A DNA stretch of 64,000 nt from Actinoplanes solisilvae (GCF_003999975.1 NZ_RJAC01000002.1:682001-746000), one strand, 5' to 3'; counted from the first letter of the stretch, positions 49,110 to 59,371 are shown. The notes: generated from the letters alone by a model not told the origin. A program made the numbers and translations.

Positions 49110-51923
49110 TTACTCCGCGCTCGCCGCGGCCTTCGCCGGCGCGGCCTTCTTGGCGGGCGCCTTCTTGGCCGGCGTCGCCTTCTTGGCCGCGGTCTTCTTG
49201 GCGGGAGTCGCCTTCTTGGCGGCGGCCTTCTTCGCGGGCGCCTTGTCGGCGGCGGCCTTGGCCGGAGCCTTCTTGGCCGTCCGCTTCTTGGGCGCGGGGC
49301 CCTTGGCCCGCTTCTCGGCCAGCATCTCCGAGGCCTGCTCGATGGTGAGCTCCTCGGGCGTCTGGTCGCGGCGCAGCGAGGCGTTGAACTCGCCGTCGGT
49401 CACGTAGGGGCCGAAACGGCCGTCCTTGATGACCATCGGCTTCTCGGTCACCGGGTCGGGACCCATCTCGCGCAGCGGCGGCTTGGCCGCGGCCCGGCCC
49501 CGGGTCTTCGGCGCGGCCAGCAGGGCGAGCGCCTCGTCCAGGGTGACCGTGAAGAGCTGATCTTCACTCGCGAGAGAACGCGAGTCGGTGCCGCGCTGAA
49601 CATACGGCCCGTACCGGCCGTTCTTCGCGATGATCTCGTTGCCCTCGGGGTCCTTGCCGACCAGCCGGGGCAGCGAGAGCAGCTTGATCGCCTGCTCGAG
49701 GGTGAGGGTGCTCGGCGACTGTGAGCTGAACAGTGACCCACGTCGTTCGCCGCTCTGCACGTACGGCCCGAAGCGGCCGGACTTGAGCAGCACGGGCTCG
49801 TTGGTCGCCGGGTCGTCGCCGAGGCTGCGTTCGCCACCGCCGCCGAGGAAGAGCTCCTCGACCTTCTCGGGGGTGAGCTCGTCGGGCGCGACCCCCTCGG
49901 GGATCGAGACCCGGTTGCTCGGGTCGTTCGTCTGTTCCTCGGTCGCTCCGGGATCCTGACGCTGCAGGTAGGGCCCGTAACGGCCGACCCGCACCACGAT
50001 GTGGCGCCCCTGCTCGTCGTCGAAGAGCGGGATCGAGTTGATCAGGCGGGCGTCGATCGCGGTGAGGTTCTCGGTGACCATCTTGCGCAGGCCACCGGAC
50101 CTGGCGATCACATCGTCGGCCCCGGCGGTCTGGCTGCCGAAGTAGAAGGAGGTGAGGAAGTCGAGCGAGGCGTGGTCGCCCCCGGCGATGCCGTCGAGGT
50201 CGTTCTCCATCGCGGCGGTGAAGCCGTAATCGACCAGGCGCGGGTAATGCGTCTCCATGAGGTTGACCACGGCGAACGCGATGAACGTCGGGATCAGCGC
50301 CTGTCCGCGCTTCTCGACGTAGCCACGGTCCTGGATCGTCTGCATGATCGACGCGTACGTCGAGGGGCGGCCGATGCCGAGCTCTTCCATCGCCTTGACC
50401 AGCGAGGCCTCGGTGTAGCGGGCCGGCGGGCTGGTGTGGTGACCCGCGGCGGCCAGCTCGTCGGCGGTCAGCGGCTGGTCCTTGACCAGGTTGGGCAGGC
50501 GCCGCTCGGCGTCCTCGGCCTCGGCGTTCTCGTCGTCGGACGACTCGACGTAGGCCCGCAGGAAGCCCGGGTCGGTGATCGTCTTACCGGTGGCGCCGAA
50601 GTCGGCCTCCTCCTGGGCGGAGGAGACGGCCCGGATGCGTACGGAGATCGAGTTGCCGACCGCGTCGGTCATCTGCGAGGCGACCGTACGCCGCCAGATG
50701 AGCTCGTAGAGGCGGAACTCGTCGCCGGACAGCTCGTTGGCCACCTCGGCGGGCGTGCGGAACGAGTCACCGGCGGGCCGGATCGCCTCGTGCGCCTCCT
50801 GCGCGTTCTTGACCTTGCCGGTGTAGCGGCGCGGCTCCGGCGGGACGCTGCGCTCGCCGTAGAGCTCGGCGATCTGCCGGCGGGCGGCCGCGATGGCCGT
50901 CTCCGACAGGTTGACCGAGTCGGTCCGCATATAGGTGATGTAGCCGTTCTCGTAGAGGCGCTGGGCCGTGCGCATCGCCTGGGCGGACGACATGCGCAGC
51001 TTGCGAGCCGCCTCCTGCTGCAGCGTCGAGGTGATGAAGGGCGCGTACGGCCGGCGGCGGTACGGCTTCTCCTCGACCCGCGTGACGGTGAAGTTCTGGC
51101 CTTCGAGGCGGGCGGCCAGTCCGCGCGCGCCGCCCTCGTCGAGCTGCACGACGGCGGCGCCCGGCTTGAGACGGCCGGTGGTGGGCTCGAAGTCCTTGCC
51201 GGTCGCGATGCGGTCGCCGTTCAGCGCGATCAGCGTGGCGTTGAACTGCCGCGGGCCTTCGATCTGGCCCTGAACGGCCAGCAGGGCGTTGATGTCCCAG
51301 TATTCGGCCGTGCGGAACGCCATGCGCTGGCGCTCACGCTCGACCACGATGCGGGTCGCCACGGACTGGACGCGGCCGGCCGAGAGCTTCGGCATGACCT
51401 TCTTCCAGAGCACCGGGCTGACCTCGTAGCCGTAGAGGCGGTCGAGGATGCGGCGGGCTTCCTGGGCGTCGACGAGGTTCTGGTCGATCTGGCGCGGGTT
51501 GGCCACGGCGGCCTGGATCGCGGGCCGGGTGATCTCGTGGAAGACCATGCGGTGGACCGGGACCTTGGGCTTGATCGTCTCGAGCAGGTGCCAGGCGATC
51601 GCCTCGCCCTCGCGGTCCTCATCGGTGGCGAGGAAGACCTCGTCGACCTCGCGGGCCAGCTTCTTGAGCTTGGCGATCTGTTGCTTGCGGTCAGCCGAGA
51701 TCACATAGAGAGGGTGGAAGCCGTTGTCGACGTCGACACCCAGCCGCGCCCACGGCTCGCCCTTGTACTGCTCGGGCACCTCGTCGGCGTTCTTCGGCAG
51801 GTCGCGGACATGACCGATGGAGGCCTCGACCAGGTAGTCGGGGCCCAGATAACCGGCGATCGTCTTGGCCTTCGAGGGGGACTCGACGATGACCAGACGG
51901 GTCGTCCTGGCTTCACTCGGCAC
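49110..51923 (-). CDS. topA: DNA topoisomerase I
   Basis: 937-residue type IA topoisomerase that relaxes negative supercoils. TOPRIM domain LVIVESPSKAKTIAGYLGPDY with ATDEDREGEAIAWHLLE; catalytic Tyr near residue 330 in ENGYITYMRTDS. The C-terminal region has four GRFGPYV/GRYGPYV-type repeats. The last ~60 residues are Lys/Ala-rich (KKTAKKAPAKAAADKAPAKK). GTG 51923 has GGGAG 5-7 nt upstream and gives the family N-terminus; the frame to 51977 is unnecessary. The Lys tail resembles that of Ku in this window and of mycobacterial TopA. Confidence 0.96.
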   Translation of the reverse strand: MPSEARTTRLVIVESPSKAKTIAGYLGPDYLVEASIGHVRDLPKNADEVPEQYKGEPWARLGVDVDNGFHPLYVISADRKQQIAKLKKLAREVDEVFLATDEDREGEAIAWHLLETIKPKVPVHRMVFHEITRPAIQAAVANPRQIDQNLVDAQEARRILDRLYGYEVSPVLWKKVMPKLSAGRVQSVATRIVVERERQRMAFRTAEYWDINALLAVQGQIEGPRQFNATLIALNGDRIATGKDFEPTTGRLKPGAAVVQLDEGGARGLAARLEGQNFTVTRVEEKPYRRRPYAPFITSTLQQEAARKLRMSSAQAMRTAQRLYENGYITYMRTDSVNLSETAIAAARRQIAELYGERSVPPEPRRYTGKVKNAQEAHEAIRPAGDSFRTPAEVANELSGDEFRLYELIWRRTVASQMTDAVGNSISVRIRAVSSAQEEADFGATGKTITDPGFLRAYVESSDDENAEAEDAERRLPNLVKDQPLTADELAAAGHHTSPPARYTEASLVKAMEELGIGRPSTYASIMQTIQDRGYVEKRGQALIPTFIAFAVVNLMETHYPRLVDYGFTAAMENDLDGIAGGDHASLDFLTSFYFGSQTAGADDVIARSGGLRKMVTENLTAIDARLINSIPLFDDEQGRHIVVRVGRYGPYLQRQDPGATEEQTNDPSNRVSIPEGVAPDELTPEKVEELFLGGGGERSLGDDPATNEPVLLKSGRFGPYVQSGERRGSLFSSQSPSTLTLEQAIKLLSLPRLVGKDPEGNEIIAKNGRYGPYVQRGTDSRSLASEDQLFTVTLDEALALLAAPKTRGRAAAKPPLREMGPDPVTEKPMVIKDGRFGPYVTDGEFNASLRRDQTPEELTIEQASEMLAEKRAKGPAPKKRTAKKAPAKAAADKAPAKKAAAKKATPAKKTAAKKATPAKKAPAKKAAPAKAAASAE

Positions 51924-52120
51924 GGCACTCCCAAACTTCGCATTCTTAGCGTCTCGCCATCCGGCCCGGCGGGGCACAGACTTTCAACGTAACGCGCCGG
52001 ACGTCGCCACATTCCCGGGGAGCCCCGGAGTCGGATGGTAACGGTCCGGCCACCGTATGCCTCCGACGGCGACACCGTACACCGCGAACATGCTGTCGTG
52101 TCGCACACAATCCAGGAAGA

Positions 52121-52858
52121 TCACGCACTCGCGCCGCCCGGCCAGAGCTGGGCCGGGGCTGCGAGGGGACGCTCTCCGACCAGCTCAGCGAGGCGCGTCA
52201 CCCGCCTTCTACCCATGATCGAATATCGGCGTCCGTCATCCGACAGGCGGCCCGCGAGACCGGCCCGGACCAGCGCCCCGTCGATCTCCGTCACATCTTT
52301 GGCCGGGTCGAGGCCGAGCGCGTAGCCGCCCGGGACGGGATCGCCGGCGGCCGCAACCCAGAGGCGCAGGCGGGGGCCGCTGAGGAAGAGTTGCGCGGCG
52401 GCCCGGGGCCAGGCCTCGGCGAGACCATTCAACCTCCGGGAGTACGCCGTGAGCACCTCGAATCGGGGTTCGGGCGTTCCGGGCCTTTCATCCTCGGGAG
52501 CGGACAATTCCGGCGTTTCGTCGCGGTCGTCACCCCGTACGCCCTCGGGGTCGGCCGGCCGCCAATGGGCCACCAGACCACGGGCGACCAGCTCGGCGAC
52601 CAGGACATGAACCCGCCAGGCGCCGGAGACCAGGACCGAGACGCGGGCGGTCCCTCCCATGCGCCCGAGCCGGCCCGGACCGGCGAGCAGGCCGGCAAGA
52701 TCGGCGGGAGATGGTTCGGTCGTCTCGGCACCGAAGAACGGGAGCTGACGACCGGCGTCGTGCGGGGGGACGGGCCGCGGAAGAACGGGCCTTTTGGCAG
52801 CCTCGACCGGCGCGGGCAGCACCTCGCGCGGGATCAGGGGCCACCCCGTCTCGGTCAT
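52121..52858 (-). CDS. Hypothetical protein, actinobacterial
   Basis: 245 residues. N-terminus ETGWPLIPREVLPAPVEAAKR; middle ARVSVLVSGAWRVHVLVAELVARGLVAHW; then LTAYSRRLNGLAEAWPRAAAQLFLSGPRLRLWVAAAGDPVPGGYALGLDP, and a C-terminus RRYSIMGRRRVTRLAELVG. No catalytic or membrane signature. Starts 1 bp after the upstream lipoprotein stop, so it is in one operon. Homologues near topA exist in Micromonosporaceae, as far as I recall. Function unknown. Confidence 0.75.
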   Translation of the reverse strand: MTETGWPLIPREVLPAPVEAAKRPVLPRPVPPHDAGRQLPFFGAETTEPSPADLAGLLAGPGRLGRMGGTARVSVLVSGAWRVHVLVAELVARGLVAHWRPADPEGVRGDDRDETPELSAPEDERPGTPEPRFEVLTAYSRRLNGLAEAWPRAAAQLFLSGPRLRLWVAAAGDPVPGGYALGLDPAKDVTEIDGALVRAGLAGRLSDDGRRYSIMGRRRVTRLAELVGERPLAAPAQLWPGGASA

Positions 52859-52859
52859 C

Positions 52860-53390
52860 TCACCGGCACTCGGGCACTTCGTCGAAGGCGGCCTTGAGCT
52901 CGACCGAGTTGAGCTTGCTGGTGTCGAGGCTGCTCGCCTGATAGTCGGTCTGCAGACGCCCGACGACCTCGGTCACCTTCTGATAGAAAGTCTCGGCCGG
53001 GGCCGTCTGCAGAGCCTCGATGCCGGTCTTGGCCCGGGCGTATGCGTCGCGCGTGGCGGCCAGCGAGCCCGCGAAGCCGTCGGCGATCTCCTGACCGTTT
53101 TCCACGTCGGGCACGCCGGCCTTGGCCACCCCGGCCCGGGCACGCTCGCTCGCGGCCTCGGCGCCGCCGAAGAGGCGCATCAGATTCTCTTTGGCCTGAC
53201 CCGGGGTCGTCGCCGATTCCATCTGCTGCTGGGTGCGGGTGGTGAGGGAGCCGATCTCGCTGCGCCAGGGCTCCAGAGTGGTGCAGACCGCCGTGGCCCA
53301 GGCTCGCGGGCTGTGCGAACCGGAACAGGCGGCGAGGAGTGCGGAGAGCGCGAGAAGAACGAGCAATGCGAGGGGACGGGCCGGGCGCAT
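52860..53390 (-). CDS. Predicted lipoprotein
   Basis: 176 residues from ATG 53390. Signal sequence MRPARPLALLVLLALSALLA followed by lipobox LLAAC (Cys22), so it is exported and lipidated. The mature part is helical (AVCTTLEPWRSEIGSLTTRTQQQMESATTPGQAKENLMRLFGGAEAASERARAGVAKAG) and ends VELKAAFDEVPECR. A GTG seven codons upstream (53411) is an alternative start. Envelope-located, role unknown. Between hppA and the hypothetical gene, same strand. Confidence 0.8.
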   Translation of the reverse strand: MRPARPLALLVLLALSALLAACSGSHSPRAWATAVCTTLEPWRSEIGSLTTRTQQQMESATTPGQAKENLMRLFGGAEAASERARAGVAKAGVPDVENGQEIADGFAGSLAATRDAYARAKTGIEALQTAPAETFYQKVTEVVGRLQTDYQASSLDTSKLNSVELKAAFDEVPECR

Positions 53391-53473
53391 GGGAAGCAGC
53401 GTACGGGCCACATCTATGGTGCGGGGCACCCGAGGGGTGCTCGGGTGCCCCGTTTCAGCCCGGCGCCGGAGCG

Positions 53474-55816
53474 TCAGGCGGTGACCTTCGCGGTCGGGGT
53501 GGAGTTGCCGGCCGCGCCCGAGGGGGTGTCGTCGCCCATCGAGATCGGCTTGCGCTTGCTCCACACCACCGCACCGGCCACGATCGCCGCGGCGACGATC
53601 GCGATGGTGATGCGCAGTGCGTTGTTCTGCTCGTCGCCGATGCTCCAGGCCACGACGGCCGGGGCGATCAGCAGCGAGACCAGGTTCATCACCTTGAGCA
53701 GCGGGTTGATGGCCGGGCCCGCGGTGTCCTTGAACGGGTCACCGACGGTGTCGCCGATGATCGTGGCTTCGTGCGCCTCGGAGCCCTTGCCACCGAAGTT
53801 GCCGTCCTCGACCAGCTTCTTGGCGTTGTCCCAGGCCCCACCGGAGTTGGACAGGAAGACCGCCATCAGCGTGCCGGTGCCGATCGCACCGGCCAGGTAG
53901 GACGCGAGCGCGCCGGCGCCGAGACCGAAGCCGACCGCGATCGGCGCCAGGATGGCCAGCAGACCGGGGGTGAGCAACTCGCGCTGCGCGTCCCGGGTGC
54001 AGATGTCGACCACCCGGCCGTACTCGGGCCGCTGGGTGCGGTCCATGATGCCGGGGAACTCGCGGAACTGGCGGCGGACCTCCATGACGACCGCGCCCGC
54101 CGAACGGGAGACGGCGTTGATGGCCAGGCCGGAGAAGAGGAACACCACGGCCGAGCCGATCAGCAGACCGACCAGGTTGCGCGGGTTCGCGATGTTGAGC
54201 AGACCGAGAATCTCGTCGCCCACCTGGCCGGCATCGATGCCGGCGTCGGCGAGCGAGGTGGCCAGGCTGTTGGTGTACGAGCCGAACAGCGCGGTCGCGG
54301 CCAGCACGGCGGTCGCGATCGCGATGCCCTTGGTGATGGCCTTGGTGGTGTTGCCGACCGCGTCGAGCTCGGTGAGGATCTGCGCGCCCTTCTCGTCGAC
54401 GTCACCGGACATCTCGGCGATGCCCTGCGCGTTGTCGGAGATCGGGCCGAAGGTGTCCATCGCGACGATGACGCCGACCGTGGTCAGCAGGCCGGTGCCG
54501 GCCAGCGCGACGGCGAACAACGACAGCGTGAGCGACGATCCACCCAGCAGGAACGCGCCGTAGACGCCCGCGCCGAGCAGCAGCGCCGAATAGACCGCCG
54601 ACTCGAGGCCGACGCTGACGCCGGCCAGGACCACGGTGGCCGCGCCGGTCTGCGACGACTTGCCGATGTCCTGCACCGGGCGACGGTTGGTCTCGGTGAA
54701 GTAGCCGGTCAGCGCCTGGATGGCGGCGGCCAGCACGATGCCGATGACGACCGCGCCGACCGCGATCCAGCGCGGGTCACGGCCACTGGCGAGCACGTCG
54801 GCGGCGATGCCGTCGTCCTCGAAGCCGGCGAACGTGGACGGCAGGTAGAGGAAACTGACGATCGCGACGGCGATCGCGGCGATCGCGGCGGAAATGTAGA
54901 ACGCCCGGTTGATGGCGGTGAGACCGTTGCGGTCGCTCGGACGCAGCCGGGTGATGAAGACGCCGAGGATGGCGATCACGACACCGACCGTCGAGACGAT
55001 CAGCGGGAAGATCAGGCCGTCCTGGCCGAACGCGACCTGACCCAGGATCAGAGCGGCCACCAGGGTCACCGCGTACGACTCGAACAGGTCGGCCGCCATG
55101 CCGGCGCAGTCGCCGACGTTGTCGCCCACGTTGTCGGCGATGGTGGCGGCGTTGCGCGGGTCGTCCTCGGGGATGCCCTGCTCGACCTTGCCGACCAGGT
55201 CAGCACCGACGTCGGCGGCCTTGGTGAAGATGCCACCGCCGACCCGCATGAACATGGCGAGCAGCGCCGCGCCGAAGCCGAAGCCCTCGAGCACGGTCGG
55301 GGCGTCGCTACGGAAGATCAGCACGACCAGGGCGCCACCGAACAGGCCCAGGCCGACGGTGAGGAAACCGACCACACCACCGGTACGGAAGGCGATGCCC
55401 ATGGCGGTCTCGCGGCCGCCGTTCTCCCCCGCCGCCGCGGCCACCCGCAGGTTGGCGCGGGTGGCGAGCGCCATGCCCGCGCCGCCGATGAACGAGCTGA
55501 ACACCGCGCCGACGATGAAGAACAGTGACCGGCCGATCTTGACCCAGACCTCGTTGTCGGTGTCGTGCACCGGCAGGAGGAAGAGCAGGACGACGGCGAT
55601 CACCACGAAGATGGCGAGGGTTTTGAACTGGCGGAACAGGTAGGCCGACGCGCCTTCTTGGACGGCTCCGGCGATCTCCTGCATGTTCTTGGTGCCCCGG
55701 CCGGCTTTCAAAACCGACTGGACGAACATCGCCGCGAAGCCCAGCGCGATGAGCGCGAAGACCAGGGCGACGATGACAAACGTGACGTTCGAACCACTTA
55801 ACGAGGTCCCGGACAT
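53474..55816 (-). CDS. hppA: Membrane-bound proton-translocating pyrophosphatase
   Basis: 780 residues, about 16 transmembrane helices. Hydrolyses PPi and pumps protons out of the cytoplasm. Signature loops: FTKAADVGADLVGKVEQGIPEDDPRNAATIADNVGDNVGDCAGMAADLFE (PPi and Mg binding), and GGAWDNAKKLVEDGNFGGKGSEAHEATIIGDTVGDPFKDTAGPAINPLLKVMNLVSLL near the C-terminus. The K+-specificity motif reads GNTTKAITKG with Lys, as in K+-independent enzymes, not Ala. ATG 55816 has AGGAGG 6 nt upstream; the longer frame to 55981 is not real. Confidence 0.96.
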   Translation of the reverse strand: MSGTSLSGSNVTFVIVALVFALIALGFAAMFVQSVLKAGRGTKNMQEIAGAVQEGASAYLFRQFKTLAIFVVIAVVLLFLLPVHDTDNEVWVKIGRSLFFIVGAVFSSFIGGAGMALATRANLRVAAAAGENGGRETAMGIAFRTGGVVGFLTVGLGLFGGALVVLIFRSDAPTVLEGFGFGAALLAMFMRVGGGIFTKAADVGADLVGKVEQGIPEDDPRNAATIADNVGDNVGDCAGMAADLFESYAVTLVAALILGQVAFGQDGLIFPLIVSTVGVVIAILGVFITRLRPSDRNGLTAINRAFYISAAIAAIAVAIVSFLYLPSTFAGFEDDGIAADVLASGRDPRWIAVGAVVIGIVLAAAIQALTGYFTETNRRPVQDIGKSSQTGAATVVLAGVSVGLESAVYSALLLGAGVYGAFLLGGSSLTLSLFAVALAGTGLLTTVGVIVAMDTFGPISDNAQGIAEMSGDVDEKGAQILTELDAVGNTTKAITKGIAIATAVLAATALFGSYTNSLATSLADAGIDAGQVGDEILGLLNIANPRNLVGLLIGSAVVFLFSGLAINAVSRSAGAVVMEVRRQFREFPGIMDRTQRPEYGRVVDICTRDAQRELLTPGLLAILAPIAVGFGLGAGALASYLAGAIGTGTLMAVFLSNSGGAWDNAKKLVEDGNFGGKGSEAHEATIIGDTVGDPFKDTAGPAINPLLKVMNLVSLLIAPAVVAWSIGDEQNNALRITIAIVAAAIVAGAVVWSKRKPISMGDDTPSGAAGNSTPTAKVTA

Positions 55817-55899
55817 CAATGTCCTCCTACACCGACCGCGCCCGGTAACCGGCGGACGAGACCACCCGGGCGCATCCCCGTCCAAGGGGAGACGACACA

Positions 55900-55919
55900 G
55901 GTCCCGCGGCCGCGGGACC
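55900..55919. promoter_or_regulatory. Palindrome upstream of hppA
   Basis: GGTCCCGCGGCCGCGGGACC, perfect 20-bp self-complementary sequence, 84 bp before the hppA start in the 273-bp gap to the anti-sigma gene. May terminate the upstream minus-strand bldG operon or act as an operator. Confidence 0.5.
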
Positions 55920-56089
55920 AGGAGCAGTAGCTGATAACTCGCGTACTGTAGCGGCCTGACGTGGTGCTGGTCACACCTCAAAACGGCCGTGTCGTCGTGA
56001 TGTTCGCCGCTGTGTCAGCGGGCGGATGAGGGGGTATGGACGAAGGTTGATATCTTGGCGAATTTGTCCGCGTAACGGTCAGGTGGCGG

Positions 56090-56527
56090 TCAGCGACGCC
56101 GAACGGGCCACACCATGCGGACCTCGGTGCCCGGACCATCCTCAACCGGACGCACCTGAAGATCGTCGACAAAACCCGCGAGAAGGGCGAAACCCACCCC
56201 GGTCGTGAGGGCCTCGTCGGTCAATGACTCGTCGGCCAGCTCGTCGGGCGGCAACTTGGCCAGGCCCACGCTCGCCTCGATCGGGGCGTGGTCGATCACC
56301 CGCACCGAATACGAGTCCGAATCGGACATTTCGACCGTCACCAGGTCGGGCAGGTTGTATTGGTTGTGCAGAGCGACGGCCCGGGTGCACGCCTCACCGA
56401 TCGCCAGCCGGACCTCGTCCAGCAGTTCCTCGGCGACCCCGGCTCGCCGGGCCACCGCCACGCCGACCAGTCGCGCCGTGCGGACATGGACAGGTGCGGG
56501 CGAGAAGGACAACCGAACCGTCGCCAT
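56090..56527 (-). CDS. Anti-sigma factor, RsbW-type ATP-binding protein
   Basis: 145 residues, HATPase_c (GHKL) fold: AEELLDEVRLAIGEACTRAVALHNQYN carries the N-box (E...N), VRVIDHAPIEAS the G1-like region, and TTGVGFALLAGFVDDLQVRP the G2 region. As a kinase/anti-sigma factor it should phosphorylate and be released by the antagonist encoded just upstream. ATG 56527 overlaps the bldG stop (TGATG). In Streptomyces the gene after bldG is ApgA-like, which matches. Confidence 0.9.
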   Translation of the reverse strand: MATVRLSFSPAPVHVRTARLVGVAVARRAGVAEELLDEVRLAIGEACTRAVALHNQYNLPDLVTVEMSDSDSYSVRVIDHAPIEASVGLAKLPPDELADESLTDEALTTGVGFALLAGFVDDLQVRPVEDGPGTEVRMVWPVRRR

Positions 56528-56883
56528 CACGAAGTCGCGCTGCCGTCGCTGTCCCGGGTCGCCGCCTCGATCGTGGGATAGATCGGGAACACCTGGTCGA
56601 GCGCCGTGATCCGGAAAATCTTGAGAAGGGACTCCTTGGAGCAGACGAGACTGAAACGGCCGTTCGCCACCCGCAGGCGCTTCATCGCGCCGACCAGCAC
56701 ACCCAGGCCGGTGGAGTCGAGAAACTCGACACCGCCCAGGTCGACGACGACGCTGCGCACCCCTGAGTCGACCAGCTCCACGAGGCGCTCACGCAGCCTC
56801 GGGGCGGTGTAGACGTCGACCTCACCACCCACTTCGAGCACCGTGTGCTCGTCGACGGTCCGGGTCGCAAGGGACAGCTCCAT
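56527..56883 (-). CDS. bldG: Anti-sigma factor antagonist BldG
   Basis: 118-residue STAS-domain protein. [41 protein letters not shown], then [27 protein letters not shown] with the phosphorylatable Ser57 (same position as in Streptomyces BldG). Binds anti-sigma factors when unphosphorylated, so releasing sigma factors that control aerial growth and secondary metabolism. ATG 56883 has GGAGGAGG 5-6 nt upstream. Divergent from the large helicase gene. Confidence 0.94.
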   Translation of the reverse strand: MELSLATRTVDEHTVLEVGGEVDVYTAPRLRERLVELVDSGVRSVVVDLGGVEFLDSTGLGVLVGAMKRLRVANGRFSLVCSKESLLKIFRITALDQVFPIYPTIEAATRDSDGSATS

Positions 56884-57037
56884 CGCTCCTCCTCCCTGCG
56901 GGGCACGCACGCGCAGCGGCGCAGCCGACGGCCGATCTCCCCAGCGAATCTAACCACCGCCCGGTATTGGCCCGCCGTCCGGCTCCACCGCTGTACCCGT
57001 TTGAGGTTCGGCTCGAACCGGTGTCAGAGTGCTCTGC

Positions 57038-59371
57038 GTGACGTCGACCGCCTACAGCCCCGCCGAGCTCCTGCACCGGTTGCGGGCCCGCACCTCGGCG
57101 TCACCCGTCACTCACATCGAAGAGATTCCCGCCCGCACCGGCCGTACCGCGCCGTGGCCCTCGTGGGCGGCCCCGGACGTGATCGCCGCCCTGACCGCGC
57201 ACGGCATCGCCCAACCGTGGGAACACCAGGCCGAGGCCGCCTCACTGGCTGCCCAGGGCACCCACGTCGTGATCGCCACCGGTACGGCCTCCGGCAAGTC
57301 GCTGGCCTACCAGTTGCCGGTGCTGTCCCGGCTGCACGACGACCCGCGAGCGACGGCGCTCTATCTGTCGCCGACGAAAGCGCTGGCAGCCGACCAGTTA
57401 CGGGCCGTGGCGAAGCTGAGCCTCGACGGTGTGCGGCCGGCCACATACGACGGTGACACGTCGCGCGAGGAACGAGAGTGGATCCGGCAGCACTCCCGGC
57501 TGGTGCTCACCAACCCCGACATGCTCCACCACGGTCTGCTGCCGGGCCACTCACGTTGGGCGACCTTCCTGCGCCGGCTCTCGTACGTGGTGATCGACGA
57601 GTGTCACGCCTACCGCGGAGTGTTCGGCTCCCACGTCTCCCACGTGCTGCGCCGTCTGCGCCGGTTGGCCGCCCGTTACGGAGGCTCGCCGACCTTCGTG
57701 CTCGCCTCGGCCACGTCGGGCGATCCGGCCGACGCCGCCTCGCGCCTGACCGGCCTGCCGGTGACGGCCGTGACCACCGACACCTCCCCTCGCGGCGCGA
57801 CGACGTTCGCCCTCTGGGAGCCCCCGCTGCTGCCGCCCGAGGACCCTTCGCTCGACCTGCCCCCGGTACGCCGGTCGGCCCTGAGCGAGACGGCCGACCT
57901 GCTCGCCGACTCGGTGGTGGCCGGCACCCGCACGCTGGCCTTCATCCGGTCGCGGCGCGGTGCCGAGGTGGTCGCCACGATGACCCGCCGGGCGCTGGAC
58001 GCGGCGGTTCCGGGGCTGGGCGACCGAGTGGCGGCCTATCGCGCCGGCTACCTCAAGGAGGACCGCCGCAAGATCGAACGGGCGCTGCTGTCGGGCGAGC
58101 TGTTGGCGCTGGCCTCGACGAACGCGCTCGAACTGGGCGTCGACCTGGTCGGGCTGGACGCGGTGCTGATCTGCGGATATCCGGGCACGCGGGCATCGCT
58201 CTGGCAGCAGGCCGGGCGCGCGGGCCGGGCCGGGGGCGAGGCGCTGGCGGTGCTGATCGCCCGCGACGATCCGCTGGACACCTATCTGGTGCACCACCCG
58301 TCGGCGCTGTTCGGGCGCCCGGTCGAGGCGACGGTGCTCGACCCGGCCAATCCGTACGTGTTGGGGCCGCAGTTGTGTTGCGCGGCCTCGGAGGCGCCGT
58401 TGACGGCGGCCGACCTGGAGATGTTCGGCGGCGACGCGGCGCGGGCGGCGGTCGAGGGGTTGACGGCCTCGGGCGCGCTGCGACGGCGGCCGTCGGGGTG
58501 GTACTGGACACACCCCGGCCGGCCCGACGTCGACCTGCGCGGGGCCGGGGGCGCGCCGGTCTCGGTGGTCGAGTCGTCGACCGGGCGGCTGCTGGGCACG
58601 GTCGATCAGACGTCGTCGCACGTGATGCTGCACACCGGGGCGGTCTATCTGCACCAGGGCGTGACCTATCTGGTCGACGACCTCGACCTGGACGACGCGA
58701 TCGCGCTGGTGCACCAGGAGGAGCCGGACTGGTCGACGCACGCCCGCGACGTCACCGACGTATCGGTGCTGGGTGTCCGCTCGTCGGTTCAGGCCGGGCC
58801 GGTCGGGCTGTTCCTCGGTGAGGTCGAGGTGACCGGCCAGGTCGTCTCCTACCAGCGGCGGCGCATCGGCTCGGGCGAGGTGATCGACACCAAGCCCCTC
58901 GACCTGCCGGTGCGCGAGCTGCGGACGGTCGCGGTGTGGTTCACGATCACGCCGCAGGCTCTGGACGCGGCCGGGGTGAAACCACCGGACGTGCCGGGCG
59001 CCCTGCACGCGGCCGAACACGCCGCGATCGGGCTGCTGCCGCTGATGGCGACCTGCGACCGGTGGGACATCGGCGGCCTGTCGACCGCGAACCACGTGGA
59101 CACCGAGGCCCCGACGGTCTTCGTCTACGACGGCCACCCCGGCGGCGCGGGCTTCGCCGAGCGGGCCTACGCGACGGCGGCGGCCTGGCTCTCAGCCACC
59201 CGCGAGGCGATCGCGGCCTGCTCGTGCGAGTCGGGCTGCCCGGCCTGCGTCCAGTCCCCGAAGTGCGGGAACGGCAACAACCCGCTGCACAAGCTGGGCG
59301 CCGTCCAGGTGCTCGACACCGTCCTGACCGCCCTCAGCACGACCGACCCGAACGAGGCCGACGCACCGTAG
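57038..59371 (+). CDS. DEAD/DEAH helicase with DUF1998 domain (MrfA-like)
   Basis: 777-residue superfamily 2 helicase. Walker A ATGTASGKSLAYQLPVL (about residues 82-89), DEAH-like VVIDECHAYRG (about 186), LASATSGDPADAASRLTG, ASTNALELGVDLVGLDAVLICGYPGTRASLWQQAGRAGR, and at the C-terminus four cysteines ACSCESGCPACVQSPKCGNGN (about 727-747) typical of DUF1998/MrfA (YprA) helicases involved in repair of DNA adducts. GTG 57038 is chosen. As in Streptomyces, it lies divergent from bldG. Confidence 0.93.
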   Translation: MTSTAYSPAELLHRLRARTSASPVTHIEEIPARTGRTAPWPSWAAPDVIAALTAHGIAQPWEHQAEAASLAAQGTHVVIATGTASGKSLAYQLPVLSRLHDDPRATALYLSPTKALAADQLRAVAKLSLDGVRPATYDGDTSREEREWIRQHSRLVLTNPDMLHHGLLPGHSRWATFLRRLSYVVIDECHAYRGVFGSHVSHVLRRLRRLAARYGGSPTFVLASATSGDPADAASRLTGLPVTAVTTDTSPRGATTFALWEPPLLPPEDPSLDLPPVRRSALSETADLLADSVVAGTRTLAFIRSRRGAEVVATMTRRALDAAVPGLGDRVAAYRAGYLKEDRRKIERALLSGELLALASTNALELGVDLVGLDAVLICGYPGTRASLWQQAGRAGRAGGEALAVLIARDDPLDTYLVHHPSALFGRPVEATVLDPANPYVLGPQLCCAASEAPLTAADLEMFGGDAARAAVEGLTASGALRRRPSGWYWTHPGRPDVDLRGAGGAPVSVVESSTGRLLGTVDQTSSHVMLHTGAVYLHQGVTYLVDDLDLDDAIALVHQEEPDWSTHARDVTDVSVLGVRSSVQAGPVGLFLGEVEVTGQVVSYQRRRIGSGEVIDTKPLDLPVRELRTVAVWFTITPQALDAAGVKPPDVPGALHAAEHAAIGLLPLMATCDRWDIGGLSTANHVDTEAPTVFVYDGHPGGAGFAERAYATAAAWLSATREAIAACSCESGCPACVQSPKCGNGNNPLHKLGAVQVLDTVLTALSTTDPNEADAP

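Noticed and set aside
50001..51992. 663-codon + strand ORF
   Set aside because: Antisense of topA.
53339..55528. 729-codon + strand ORF
   Set aside because: Antisense of hppA, hydrophilic Asp/Arg/Gly composition typical of shadow frames.
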